From Trissonchulus latispiculum (Eukaryota; Nematoda; Enoplea; Enoplida; Ironidae), in assembly GCA_030248195.1 (NCBI GenBank), contig JASAND010006966.1, forward strand, positions 1 to 64,000: a DNA stretch of 64,000 nt. Reading direction: 5' to 3'. Below the pieces are notes generated by a model. It was not told the origin of the DNA. It did no database searches and saw only the letters and a list, made by a program, of their open reading frames with translations. A program made the translations under genes and the position numbers. Positions 47,939 to 59,820 of the stretch are shown piece by piece (position 1 is the first letter of the stretch; each line of letters starts with the position of its first letter).

Positions 47939-49206
47939 TGCTGGATTTTCCCAATATTTATTGTACATTTCCATGGACATACATTTTTGCTTGTTTTCGA
48001 TAGATTGTTGAGCAAAGAAAAACATTTTCGCCCCCTTTTTAAACCCGGATGCAGAGGGCTGACTCAAACTTTCTAAATCCATGGAACGGATACGCCGAAA
48101 ATTTTTCTGTTAATAATTTGCTTTTTGTAAATCCGGCTGCTCGCATTGTCTTTTCTATAAAACACGAAAAGAATCATACTTGAAGACAAAAGCAACGGTC
48201 TTTTTGATCTGGACGCTTTCCTCTAATTAGCCTACACTCTCTAGGTTTTAGCTGGTAGCAAAGCGTGAACTGAGCTGACATTTAATTGCTGATTACTGTA
48301 AACTGGTTTTGTCTAGTCTGCATCAAAATGCAGAATTGAAGTGTGTATCGCTAAATAATTCTTAAAAATGAAATCTAGTTTTGTTATTGTATTTAAACCG
48401 AGTTCTTGCCTTCTCAAACTTATTTTCTATTGTGAGGGTGGTACTGTACTGAAACCGACGATGGTGCACAGTTCAACAAATTTATTTTGATGGTATTTTT
48501 ACGGACTCATGCTGTGGATTGAAAACACGTCAAAAATAATAGTCATCATTCTGTCTCTGTAATACTTTACTGCGACTTTTAACTTCCTAGAAAACCGGCC
48601 GCTCAACTCAATTAAAATGGTTTTGAGCATCAGTTTGGAAATTAATCCTCCAGGTCGGCTGCATTTTTGCCCCTTTTGCGAAGTTGGTGCAAACCTTGCT
48701 GCAATTTTGCAAAATGATGACTGTAAACATCGACGATTCTGTGAAGGGCTCACGAGATTTTGGTAAACCCAGTACACGAGATAGTGTGAGTTGCATAAAG
48801 TTGTCCGACTGCTAATATTGATTGCAAATACGGACTGAGTTTATTTATAGTAAATTATTAAACAAAAGGTTTTGTTTGCTTGCACGTTGCAGTAGAGACA
48901 TAACTGATTTCGCCAGTGACATTGGTAACCTAAGCAACCCTAAAATCTGGATAATTGTGCTATGCTATTTTAGTAAGGTTTGTCAATGGGCAAAGTCTGG
49001 ATTAATACATATTCACCTATCTACAGCCTACAGTGTGCCAAGTTGTCAACAGTTATTAATACTGCATTTTCCAAAACAGTACTACCAAAGCTACACATTT
49101 GACATATTTTACAAATATTTTGCAAATAGCAGAAAGAGTAACAGAGCGAAAGCAATCTTCGACGTAACAATTTATATGGACCGCCTGCAGGAAACTTTTA
49201 TTTCAG
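47939..49206. other. Spacer between the two channel genes
   Basis: No exon recognised. A missing first exon of gene 2 is expected here or further upstream. ATG at 48714 opens 16 codons to a GTAAAC donor, but its phase (1) does not fit the acceptor at 49206 (phase 0). Confidence 0.5.
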
Positions 49207-50797
49207 CTTCCGTGGAGAGCTTTCTTTCAGCTGTCTCTCGCTCTTGGCGTCACAGCGTACGTTCTTGGCGGAGCCTACACCTTCCAGTATCTTGAAACCA
49301 GGGGCGCTGCGGTTAATGACTCGGAAGAAGCAGAGTGGGTGGAGGTGGAACAAGGAACCACTGCGGTCCTGCGGCAGCTGAGAAAGTTAAGTGAATCAGT
49401 GTCCGAAGAAAACGACGCTAAAGTTTCACCTAAATTGGCGGGCGATATTGCCAGATTGTTGGAGTTGTGGGACAAATCCACGTTTCCGTCTTATAATCCT
49501 AACGAAGCCGACACGACTTCGCCACCTGAGACAGCACAGTCTGATGACGGTTGGAGTGTTGGTTCTGCAGTGTTGTTTGCCTTCAGTGTTGTCACTACAA
49601 TTGGTGAGGACGAGTATCCACATGTACATTGAAATGAATTTTGTGGCAAATGCCTAGTTTTGTATATGAAACACTTTTCCGTTGGGAACAAATTTGTGGC
49701 ACATAACAAACACTGTACCTACGCACTTCTAACAACTGAGCTCACCCAAAGCCAATAGTTCAAATGGTAGAAAATTAAATTTCTTGTTCAAACCGCTACT
49801 TAAATTAGCAATTAAATTTAAGCCTTTGGTGAAATTCATTCTGTCTTTAACCTTTGGCATCCTGGATGTAGGTAGTTTCTGGTTTGGTTTTGCATTGCTT
49901 GCATTGCATTGCATTTTGTTTTGCATTGCATTTGCTTTGCATTCCGGTCCGGTCCGTTCCGTTAATTTGGGATTTATTGTTTATATTTTAGGCTACGGCG
50001 ACCCATCTCCGGAAACGGTTGCGGGACGAATCTTCTGTTGCGCCTATGCCATGATCGGAATGCCTCTGTGTATGATCTGGGTGGCTAATGTGGGCAAAAT
50101 CTTCTCTGATGGAATTGTGTTCATTCTAGCTCGTATTTACAGTCTCAATTTTCGCTTCCTACCAAAACATGAAGACCCGGATGCAACCATCAAAGTGCCC
50201 ACACTTTTGGTGATCTGTTTCATGTTTCTGTGGGTAATTATTGGTTCCTTCATTTGGAGACTTTATGAGGACTTAACCTACTGGGAATGCAGTTACCTAA
50301 TTTTCACTTCAATCACTAGTATTGGGTTTGGAGACATTGTCCCAGCAAACTTTGAGCTTCTACCCTTCACTCTAATTTATATAGTGATCGGTTTAGCCAT
50401 AACTTCAATGACTCTGGAAGTTATGGCAAAGTACATGAGAAAGCTTTACTACTGGGGCAAGCAGTTGTCCAATATCGGCCGTACAACGATTTGGATCGGA
50501 GGCGAACAAGTCACCCTGAATGCGTTCTTGAAAAGATTCCTGTCCGAATTGGATGTCGACGAAACCACCATCAACAACGCTCTGGAGAGGATCGATACCA
50601 TAGTGCTAGATCAATACCTTGAGCGAAGACGATCCTCTTTCCGTCCGCCAATTCCTAGTCGAAGTTTGTCGATGGTAACCAATCGATTCCGCATGAAATC
50701 TGAAACGGCTATCAGTCAGCCGGACTCCTTGGATTCGGCAAAGGAGAATGTTCCTGTTCTCTCTAACTCTATCTCGGACCTCCGCACAAATAGCTGA
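49207..50797 (+). CDS. Two-pore-domain K+ channel (TWK type), gene 2, 5' end missing
   Basis: Second K2P subunit, 400 aa visible from exons 49207-49603 and 49992-50797 (stop 50795). The first visible exon opens after a TTTTATTTCAG acceptor in phase 0, so a short coding exon upstream is missing. TM1 is ALGVTAYVLGGAY; a longer acidic extracellular loop (about 95 residues, rich in Glu) precedes pore 1 TTIGYG; pore 2 reads SIGFGD. Conserved RKLYYWGK and WIGGEQVTLNAFL segments align with gene 1, and the tail is Ser-rich with many Arg. The intron again splits the GYG codon of pore 1. Clear tandem paralogue of gene 1. The 388-bp intron contains a TTGCAT repeat. Shared use of gene 1's first exon is possible, since the phases agree. 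Confidence 0.9.
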
Positions 50798-51603
50798 ATA
50801 GGAAGTTAGGATGTAACTGGATTTTAACAGTTATTTGAATGATTTAGCATACAGTGGTTAAATGTTGTTAAAGAACCAAAAAATTAAGAGTCTGTAAACC
50901 TCTACCTTTAGGTACGTGCTTGCATGACGTGTTTAGGTAATTCTATTGAGCGCTTGCAGGCTGCGCCAAATCATGCCGCTTTTACTTTACACTACAGACT
51001 ACAGGTTACTCTTGTTACAACATTTACGTAATTTTTAAAAGTAATTCAACTTAGTATACAGGCATGACAGTATGTGCATGTCTTGACGTGCAAATCAGGT
51101 CGCAAACATTCGGCATCCGGAAAAAGCCGGGTGCAAACCGGGTGTAATTGATTGTATGTCAAAGGTGTCTCAATTATGGATGACAAAATGTTCATTTTGT
51201 TATGCACTCTAGGTGGTTAAAACGGATATTTCGCAGCTGGTCCGCCACAATTCTCATGAAGGATGGGAGGGAATGGGACTGGGTGGAAACCAGTACAACA
51301 TAAGCAGGATACATTAACATTTTAATTAAAAAGGCGGCATACTCCTAAACTATGGGCAGATCAAGCGTTTTTGAGAAACATTATGCACTTCAAAATCTAG
51401 ACTCATCTGTCAGCAGTTTGCTGACAAAGACAGGTCGCTGTCAGAATCCATGAATTTGATTTGATAGGAGCGTTTAGTTTGATGGATGGATGATACTGGC
51501 TAAGAAATCAATCTTAGAATGATTGTCATTGCTATTACATTATAACTATAAATTCTTTTAAAGTGCGCAGAACAGGACCACAACACAATCTAACATGCAA
51601 ACT
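50798..51603. other. Spacer between convergent genes
   Basis: Region between the K2P stop and the globin 3' end. Nothing recognised, and no clear AATAAA for the channel gene. Confidence 0.45.
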
Positions 51604-51652
51604 TTTATTACAAAATTAAGTAGTAATAATATTAAGTATTACTTTGTTTATT
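51604..51652 (-). terminator. Poly(A) signals of globin
   Basis: On the minus strand AATAAA overlaps the stop codon (51652-51647) and recurs at 51609-51604. The second is the likelier signal because cleavage usually follows 10-30 bases on. Confidence 0.5.
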
Positions 51653-52720
51653 ACAGTGCCAATCCTGGGAGCTGTGATGTCGATATGCTCTTTCGCATGA
51701 CACTTCTCGTTTTTCGTTTAGGTTTAACTAAAACCCTGTTCTTTGTTTCGGCTTCGGTACGTCTCTTCTGCCTGAAAAATTCTTTGTATCCTTCATGCAG
51801 TTTCTCAGTAATATATAATACAATCTTTATCCATGCTATTCTCATGGCAGAGTTTCGATGATTTCGAAATCCGGTGCCCCAGTTCAGTGACTTATCGATG
51901 AGTGCTTCCGCAAAAATATCAAAATATTTCGTATGAAAGGCGGGAATTCCTGCATGATGTCGACCGAGTTCCATCAAATGAGAATCGAGTGCCTTGAGAT
52001 CTTCCAGATTTTTCACCTATTAAAATAATTGAGTACGAATAAAAAGCAATCATTTTAGGTAAGAACCTATGTGTATTTATTTCAAAACTCAAATCAAGTT
52101 GTCAAACCGGTTTGAGAATTATCATTATTATTATTAGAACACATGCATCACGGCCAAAATTTATTTAAAGTGAAGGGTCCAATTTGCGGGTGGGTTTGCT
52201 AAGCCGTTAGCGTGCATAAGATGTGTCACGCTTATAATACATATAGAGTATGACAGCTGTCATAGTCTTTATGCATTATGTTCTCTTGGTATTAATAAAA
52301 ATGAATTAAAATGAACGAAAACTAAAACTACATTGTACATGTAGTATATTGTAGTAGTTTGTAGTATTGTACATGTATACATTGTACCAAAAGTATACTT
52401 ACCACTAAATCAAGCAGTAGTGTGAAACGTTGAGCATGGAGATAAAATTCTGGCTGATATGCATGGGGCTTGCCTCGAAGATGAGCTTCATAAATTTTTC
52501 TAGCACCAAATTTGCGCTCAATTTCGGGGGCCGCCTTAAAAATTGTTAGCAGGATTGATCGACCAGGTTCATCCAGACCCTGTTTTCGAGCCAAGTGCCA
52601 GGATTTTCGAATCAACCGAACCTGGACAGGTGTTAGACCACACAAGTTTTCTGGGACCCCTGTCGAATTTGGTTTCAACAAATAGTTTGATAATTCGTAA
52701 GAGCTGAGGGCACTACCCAT
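51651..52720 (-). CDS. Globin with N-myristoylation-type start
   Basis: Haem-binding globin, 227 aa, from two exons: 52720-52403 and 52016-51651, with GT/AG sites and phase 0. The protein opens MGSALSS, which fits the N-myristoylation rule (Gly2, small residue at 6). Fold landmarks: SW (A helix, W41), Pro65 with CD1 Phe71, distal His95 (E7) in LHAQRF and proximal His127 (F8) in ELGRHHAG. The last 45 residues are very basic and contain clusters of Lys/Arg, beyond the fold. The single intron falls 11 residues after the distal His. Nematodes carry many globins, and acylated membrane-attached ones are known in several animals (globin X type); membrane attachment here is inferred from the N-terminus alone. 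Oxygen or redox sensing near a membrane is a possible role, not shown. Confidence 0.9.
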
Positions 52721-52934
52721 CCTGGCCGAAATTCATTACTGCGCACAGATTAAGCAACAATGCTGAGACACATCAAACACCTGTAAAAGCAGTGCTGTAG
52801 TAAACTGTGGCATTATCTTTAAGTTGAGTCCTAAAATATTGCAAATGTAGACAGGGTGTCTCCTGTCGAGAACGTGAGACTAAAGCGAGTGAAACAAAGC
52901 AAGACAGCGTCAGCCATGAAATTCGAGTCACAGG

Positions 52935-53142
52935 CATACATGTGCTTGGGGGGGTTGGGGGGGGGGTTCCAACCCCCCCCCAGACCTGGACCCCCCCCCC
53001 CCCCCCCAGAGGGGGTCCCTCCCCCCCCAGAATCCGGATTATTCCGGGTTTTTGGGCAAAAAACCAGAAAAATCCAGTTTTCCGGCGGCCTTCGGCCGTC
53101 GGCTCACCCCCCCCCCAGAACCTTCCCTCCTGCACATGTCTG
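52935..53142. mobile_element. Small hAT-like MITE with poly-G/C core
   Basis: Only 208 bp. Ends CATACATGTGCTTGG and, reverse-complemented, CAGACATGTGCAGGAGG; the 8-bp duplication GTCACAGG is at 52927-52934 and 53143-53150. The interior is dominated by runs of G and C. It lies about 215 bp upstream of the globin start codon. The 103-124-codon Pro/Gly frames across it are artefacts. Confidence 0.85.
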
Positions 53143-53502
53143 GTCACAGGTCAATTGTCCTTTTTAACGAACAACTGTTCGTGGGAGAAAGTCAATAAAG
53201 ACTGTTCAACTTTACTTTGGATTCATCAACGTCTGTTGAATCCATTAGATTTGATCTATGTGAACAAATGAACATGTGCCATAGTAGACAATCTGATCAA
53301 CTAACAAATTATGAACCGGGAGTAAAAAACAATGTTAGTTTGCACAGGATGAACACTCGCCGGAACACTGCGCTAAAATTATCATAAGTTAGAGTAGTAA
53401 GAGCCCTCCTGGTTCCAACCTTCAACAGGGAATGATTTCTTGATAATTGACATCAGCTTCATTACCTCTCCCGGATAAGGGGCTAGTCATAGATAGGCAG
53501 CA

Positions 53503-53635
53503 TAGCTCGGAACGGTTCCACTGGAACCGGTAGAACCGGAACCGGAACCGGAACCGGAACCGGAACCGGAAGGATTTTTGGAACCGGAACCGGAACCGGA
53601 ACCGGAACCGGTAGCATTTGGAACCGGACCGGTTC
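53503..53635. repeat. GGAACC array, hAT-like left end
   Basis: Starts TAGCTCGGAACGGTTCC, then tandem GGAACC with short interruptions. The right partner may be at 56993-57104, whose end reads TAGTGTGCTCGGACCGG in reverse complement, but the flanking 8-mers differ. Confidence 0.55.
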
Positions 53636-53870
53636 CAGTGTAATTTTTCTCAGATGATTTGAAAAATATAACCAAAAATTCAGTTTTCAGCCTGCAAATT
53701 TTCAAAATTTATCTAGCCTTTAAATGTGAACTTTTAGTCAGGAAATTCTGAACATTTCTCTATCTTTTGAATGTGGTTTCCTGGAAGTTTACTCCAATAA
53801 GTAAGAGTATAACTTTTTCCTGTACATATGTTGGTAAGTTACGCAATTACTTTTGAGCTGATTTTTGGAG

Positions 53871-54110
53871 TACGGTTGTTTTGATTTTTGATTCGAATCG
53901 AATCAAAAGTGTTTTGATGCGACTTTTGATTTTTGATTAATCGAACTGAATCAAATCGTTCAATATTTCACAGCAAAAAATCGAACTGAATCAAATCTAA
54001 CTGAATTTTCAGAAGCCAAAATCGAACTGAATCAAATCAAAACTTTTGCCCATGAATCAGTAATTTTGATTTTGATGCGATTTTGATTCACATTTTGATT
54101 CAGCAGAACA
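53871..54110. repeat. TTTGATTC/GAATCAAA repeat, one-ended
   Basis: Opens TACGGTTGTTTTGATT, close to the ends of the elements at 11586 and 27855, then many copies of TTTTGATT and ATCGAACTGAATCAAA-like units. No mirror-image right end was found within the window, so it seems truncated. Confidence 0.5.
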
Positions 54111-54179
54111 TATGCTAAAAGCTTTCACTTTAGTCTAACATGCACTATGAAAAATACTTTTTCCTACATGCATCTTTTC

Positions 54180-54853
54180 TTCGTTCATTCAACCATCCAC
54201 ATCCCTAAGCTAAGCTAATTTCTGTTTTACAATTTAACATAATTAATTATATTAAGCTACATATCAATAGACATGGAGGGTGGAAAAGGTCCCTCTGTGT
54301 CTATTGAGCCTAAAATATTTCTGATAAAATATTTGGAAGACTAAGTATTAATATTTCATTAATCAATTATTAAAATAATAACTGCCCATTACACTAACTC
54401 GAACGCATTTCCATTAGGTGAGCTGACTGGGGAGTTGGCTGGGTGCGCTCCCCGTTCCGCAGCTCAAAACATGAAAGTTTCAAACTTGTCTGATGGCAGT
54501 CGCCATCAGCATCAACTTTTAATTGAATGAACGTGGTTCAGCAGAACCAGCATTTCCACCCCTCCTTCCTAAATAATTACTATTGCGTTAACCGAGATTT
54601 GCAAGGAGTTGGCCGCCCTGCAGGGGAGACCCTCTGGGGTGGTGCCAACGGGTGAACACGAATGCACAATTAGCAGCGGGTTCACTTCTGTTTCGGCAGT
54701 AGCCTTGATGACGCCTCGGGTAATTGCATGAAGCAATTATTCAGTGCCAGATCATGTATCCCTTCTCCCTTTTGAAAACCCAAATTTGACCTGGCACTAC
54801 CCCTTCAGGCGAAAGCGACTGGGGTGTGGCGAGAAGCAAAAAAAAAAAAAAAA
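54180..54853 (+). mobile_element. Poly(A)-tailed retroposed unit with 14-bp duplication
   Basis: ACATGCATCTTTTC occurs at 54166-54179 and 54854-54867. The insert ends in about 17 A residues (54837-54853). Together these show LINE-type retroposition of a 674-bp RNA. The second half (from about 54430) is GC-richer and has several self-complementary pairs (GATGGC/GCCATC, GGTTC/GAACC, AGTGCCAG/CTGGCACT), suggesting descent from a structured RNA or a SINE. I could not identify the source RNA. No A or B box is evident. Confidence 0.8.
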
Positions 54854-54867
54854 ACATGCATCTTTTC

Positions 54868-56992
54868 AAGTATATACTGTTATATACTATTATTATGTGC
54901 ATTTAAGGTTTGTTTGTGCTCTTCACTAGGGTAGTGCTCACGGGAGAGATACCAGCAAAATCTTAACAAGTGATTTTTAGTTTGGAATACTGTATTGGCA
55001 GGCATTTACTAGAATAGGTTTATTGCTTTATGTATAGTCTTTTGCGTTTCGAGAACTTAGACTGTTAGATCATTATTTTTACATTAGCTCTACCTTTGAT
55101 CAAGATTAGCATGCAAGGATTGCATTAAAGCAAAGAAGTCTAAATTATATTAAGATTCCCTACGGCAGCAATGGGCATTTAATATTATGAAAAATGAAAA
55201 TTTTATGTTCTCAAAACAAGTCCTGAAATAAATTAGAAAAGTAAATCGTAGAAAAACTTTGGTTTGTTCCTCTTAGACTGTTGTGTACCTCTTGGAATCT
55301 TAAAATTTTAAAATTTAGCTGCAGATTGGCCAATAATTTGTTGAAATGCATCTGTGCTAAATTTCAGCAAAATCATTTACAAACTGGAAGTTGCACAAAG
55401 GGATTCGTCCACTTTCCTAATACCGGCCGCCTGCATTGGAGATGAAATAAAATGTTCATTAATGAATGAAACCGATTATTAATAATTAATGAAATGAATA
55501 AATACCTTCATTTCTAGTCCTATAGTCATTTTGTTTAAAATTTTTCAAACGTTTGGAAGTTTCTTTTTCAAAATTCTCAAATGGTGGAAAATTGGAAAGG
55601 ATTGCGAAAGGAAATTTTATTATTTTAACACTTTTCACGCATGTATGCAGAGTCACTTTTAACTCTCCCAGTTTTAACTCTTTTAATTCTTTTAGCGAAT
55701 ACACAGAGTTAATTTTAACTCAGCCAGCTTTAACTGTTTTAACCTTTATTTTTAACCCTGCAGAGTTAAGATTTAAAAACAGGAAGAGTTAAATTTAACA
55801 CTGCGCATTCATGGAAAGGGTTAAAAACTTCCTCTCATCTATTCTACTCTTCCCATTCGCAAAAAGGACTTAGCACACAGTAGAGTCGCAAAAGTGGTCA
55901 TTTTTACTGGAATCAGGGCACCAAAATGAAAATGAACATTTTTTAAAAGCATTGAGCTATTTCTAACGGTTAAGTTAGTATATAAGCCAGAACGGTTGCC
56001 AGTTTAATGAAATTAGTTTAGGTAAAATGAAGTAGAAGACAATTTTGGTTTATTTAAACTTGTTCTATTGCAATTTTACCACCTAAATTTGCTATTTGCC
56101 AACATCAATTAGATATTAGATAAAGTTTATTGCGAAAACTGGAGATTTCACCGAAAACTAATTCTGCAGTTTTGAGATGCATGTAAAGATTGAAGGTTTA
56201 CGATTGAAGATTGAATGGTGTATCAGAAATTTCACTAGTCGCATATAATGAGGTGAATCGTGATGTATGTTGTAAGCATTAAATTATATGTAGATCTTTT
56301 TCCAACTCCAAACATCGACAAAATAATATATAGGGTTTCAAAAACACGGATAGATAAATAGACACCACCACCTTAAAATTAGTTTTGATGTTATTTACAT
56401 TTATGATTTGTGTGTGCTGCGCATTTATTTGCGAATGCAGATTATATAATCTTATAAATGAATTCAAGTAATATACTAGTCTTAACCTTATTCTGTCTTA
56501 AAAAAGAAACACTTGTTCACTTTTTCGAAATTTTTAATTTTTTTCGCCTTTTAGAGCTAACAATACCCCGCCAATCGCGAAAAATTGGATTCCAGGTATC
56601 AGTAATATATTTGCGAAACCTGCCGCTGCTTTAATGTAAAAAACATGAATACTTTGAACCCGCAAGATAGAGGATTGCGAGAAATTAACAAAATTCTTGG
56701 TATTGTTAAACAAAATAAACTGAGAACCAGTATTAGTGCCTGTGGATGCCGTGAATGCTTAAATCCACGGTTGAACAAAATTACCATGGTAACAGGTAGT
56801 TTAGGATTAATTTTTATTCTAATCTACACTTTTGACACATTTTAACACTATTAAACACAGGAGTGAATTATTACTTTACACGTAAATTAATAACCTTAAA
56901 CATATAACAATTGGGTATATGTTTGATCCAATTTATATAAAAAAAATTTAAAAAAATTGAATTATAAGCGTTTTATAAAAATCTCAATTGGA
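54868..56992. other. Intergenic, GAGTTAAA repeats only
   Basis: Around 55640-55830 lie about seven copies of AGTTAAA/TTTAACT with possible inverted edges (CAGAGTCAC and CAGTGTTAAA); no exact 8-bp duplication. The remainder is AT-rich with no gene. Confidence 0.45.
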
Positions 56993-57104
56993 ACCGGAAC
57001 CGGAAGCTAGAACCGGAACCGGAACCGGAACCGGAACCGGAACCGGTGCTCTGGAACCGGAACCGGAACCGGTTTCAAAAATCGGAACCGGTCCGAGCAC
57101 ACTA
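56993..57104. repeat. GGAACC array, hAT-like right end
   Basis: Tandem GGAACC ending GGACCGAGCACACTA-like (reverse complement TAGTGTGCTCGGACCGG). The right flank is GTACAGCT, which does not occur beside the 53503 end. Confidence 0.55.
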
Positions 57105-58863
57105 GTACAGCTATGAACTGCAACTGGACAAAATAAGCAAAGCAAACAATTAAGATGCTTGATATGGTCTTTTTCATCAGTTTCAGTATACTGAAGACGA
57201 AGTTTGGTTCAAAACTGAACCTAAAAGTTGTCTGCCTGTGTAATAGTTCAAGCTAAATTGGATCGGCTAATACAAAAGAATTGAAAAACACTTTAAGAAA
57301 TTTAGCAGCTAAGCATCGTGGAAACCAGCCAGCCTGACATTAACCATGTCAGTCATCCACTCCGTAAAGAAGGCTTAGACTTCCAACCAAGATTGTTGGC
57401 TTTGCAAATATCACATTGCTTTTAATGGGATGCCATTTATCTATTATACATTTTTAAACTGAACAAACAGAAATGCTTGAAAAACTTTCCAGACAAAAAT
57501 AGAACCTTGAAATGAATGGGCTGAACTGAACATTAACAACAAAATAATTATTGTAATGATTGTTCTTCAACTGTATACATATGTAAAATACGGCACCAGT
57601 TCAAGCGCAAAAGGTTCATTCCTATTTGTGGACAGACCTTGGTTTGGAACTATAAAACGAGAAATTAACTATTAAACAAGAATTATCCAACTTCGTCGTT
57701 AAATTGTTTCAAGTCCACACTCTTTGAATGATACCTTTTCCATTCATGCAATATAAAAGTAATTAACTGCGCCCATCTAACATTGATTTAGTTTCTAACC
57801 AATGTGAACGGCGAACTTTTCTGATTAGAGTTGTTTTAAAGATAGTAGCAAAAAATGAAGGCTTTAGTGCAGTAACATTAATGGCGCTGATAGCGGTACC
57901 CAGCTACAACAGACTACATTTTTATATGAAGAAAATTTTTAAACACCTCATTGCTAATATATTTTAAACGAAAGACAATTTATAATTATCTGACAGAAAC
58001 TAATAACTAATATGACCACTTCTAGTCCTCATTCACAAATGGGTGAAGTAGAAATTGTCCCCTTGTCCAATATCTTAACTGAGGCCTATCCATAAACACA
58101 AGCTGCAAAACTCATCACCCAAGATGTTATCGTCCAAAATTTTTACAAACAAACAATAATATCCAAATATTTTATTGCTTACATGCTCACATCAGCAAGT
58201 TTACATTTATACATAGTTCTGTCACAATACGTGTTGTGTTTATACATAGCATGGTCAGATACAACAATACAATACGATTCATACAATTACATGTTGCATT
58301 TATATATTAGCATGGTCACATGTGAAATCATTAGTAGTGTGTCAAACGTACTATCAGTTTTACCTGTATATTATTATCGCGTGGGTTCTCCAATAGTAAG
58401 ACACTGCCAGAGCAATACAGTCAACATTGCAGCAATGCGCTGTCCAATTCACTCATACAGCTTCTCGAATTTCGCACACACAACATTTATTCCTTATTTC
58501 ATTCAACCTTGACAAATCTCACAACCTTTGTCGAACGGAAGGAATTTCCATGAGCTGCCGCACGCATATACACACACTTTTGCACACTCATTCACAAAAG
58601 GACTACAAAACATAACAATTCCTGACTATTACTGACCTAACTATCCTAAACTAAACTTAGCTACTTACTTAGTCATTTGTGTGCACATTTTCTGGAATTT
58701 GTAGTACTTAATTTAGTAATAACTTTAAATTTTGCGTAAAAATGCTTTCAAACTTGGGACTTGAGAACTTTAAAACTTCCAAATTTTATGTGAATTTTAG
58801 TAAATTTGTGAAAGCCGAGTGAGTAATAATTGCTAAGCAATTATTACAACAAAATTAAAGCAC
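57105..58863. other. Intergenic, nothing recognised
   Basis: AT-rich. A 109-codon frame at 58183-58512 has low-complexity Tyr/Ile content and TTTATACATAG repeats and is probably not coding. Confidence 0.5.
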
Positions 58864-58868
58864 AACAG

Positions 58869-58981
58869 TGTAGAAATGAATGAAGCTAAAACTTAAAAAA
58901 TAAAAAAGTTTAGGGTTTATGATCCTTTGATGTAGTGATAGGGATCAGACGTTTTGTGCATGATATAGCGTCGTTACTACA
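58869..58981 (+). repeat. 5' LTR, 113 bp
   Basis: TGTAGAAATGAATGAAG start and GTTACTACA end. Near-identical to 63101-63213. Unusually short for an LTR. Confidence 0.93.
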
Positions 58982-58986
58982 TATTT

Positions 58987-59002
58987 TTGGCGACGAGTTC
59001 TT
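58987..59002 (+). other. Primer binding site candidate
   Basis: TTGGCGACGAGTTC directly after the 5' LTR is in the right place for a tRNA primer site; the tRNA cannot be named. Confidence 0.55.
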
Positions 59003-59020
59003 ATTTTAGCACCTAAGACT

Positions 59021-59820
59021 ATGGATAATTTGGCATTACCGCCACCACCTCAGTTTTTACCTACGCCTGGGAACCCAACAATCCCTTGGAAAGAATGGAG
59101 GCAACAGTTTATGACTTATCTCATTGCCACGGGTGCAGATGAGTTACCTGAAAGACGGCGGAAGGCAGTCCTCCTCCATTTACTAGGGACAGAGGGACAA
59201 AGAATATTCCGAAGTCTCCCCGATGTGAACAATGACAATGTGACAATGGAGCAAATCCTTACCGCATTAGAAGATCATTTTGCCCATAGAGCCAATATCA
59301 TGGTAGCTCGCACAACTTCAGATCCCGATACCAATTACCTGGTGAATCGGTTGATCAATTTATAACCGATCTCCGTCAGTTGGTAATTGACTGTGACTTT
59401 GGCGACACCCAAGAGGATATGCTTCGGGATCAGTTTGTTGAGCGAACTAACAATTCCCGAATCCGTGAACGCTGCCTTATGGAACCCACCTAACCTTAGA
59501 CATAGCCCTCCAGACTGCTCGCCGAATCGAGAAAGCCAGTAAAGATGCTACAACTCTGACTGGAATTGGAGTTGTCAACCAGACCGAATCAAACGTCCAT
59601 GCCATAAAGAGATACTCTAAAAGAAATCGGACCAATCAACCCAAACCTAACCGATATCAAAGAAAGAAGGCGTCTCTTTGCATGTGCTGCGGACGAGATC
59701 ACAGCGATAACAAGTTCAACTGTCCGGCTAAGACAAAGACATGCAATTACTGTAAGAAGATTGGCCACTTCGCCAATGTCTGTAAATCTAGAAATAAAGA
59801 CAACCAAAAATCTGTTCGAT
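59021..59820 (+). pseudogene. gag of the Ty3/gypsy element, frame-broken
   Basis: The capsid-like start (Pro-rich, then a TIPWKEW segment) is open to 59365, where a frame change cuts it; the homology carries on in another frame, with at least one further break near 59490. Two zinc knuckles lie at about 59679-59790: CMCCGRDHSDNKFNC, then CNYCKKIGHFANVC. This is typical nucleocapsid. Not functional as it stands. Confidence 0.85.

Noticed and set aside
48714..48762. First exon of channel gene 2 (ATG plus 16 codons)
   Set aside because: It ends in phase 1, while the acceptor before TM1 requires phase 0.
52773..53271. Pro/Gly-rich frames of 103-124 codons
   Set aside because: They run across G and C homopolymers of the MITE at 52935-53142.
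58183..58512. 109-codon protein
   Set aside because: Low-complexity Tyr/Ile-rich frame over TTTATACATAG repeats with no splice context or family resemblance.
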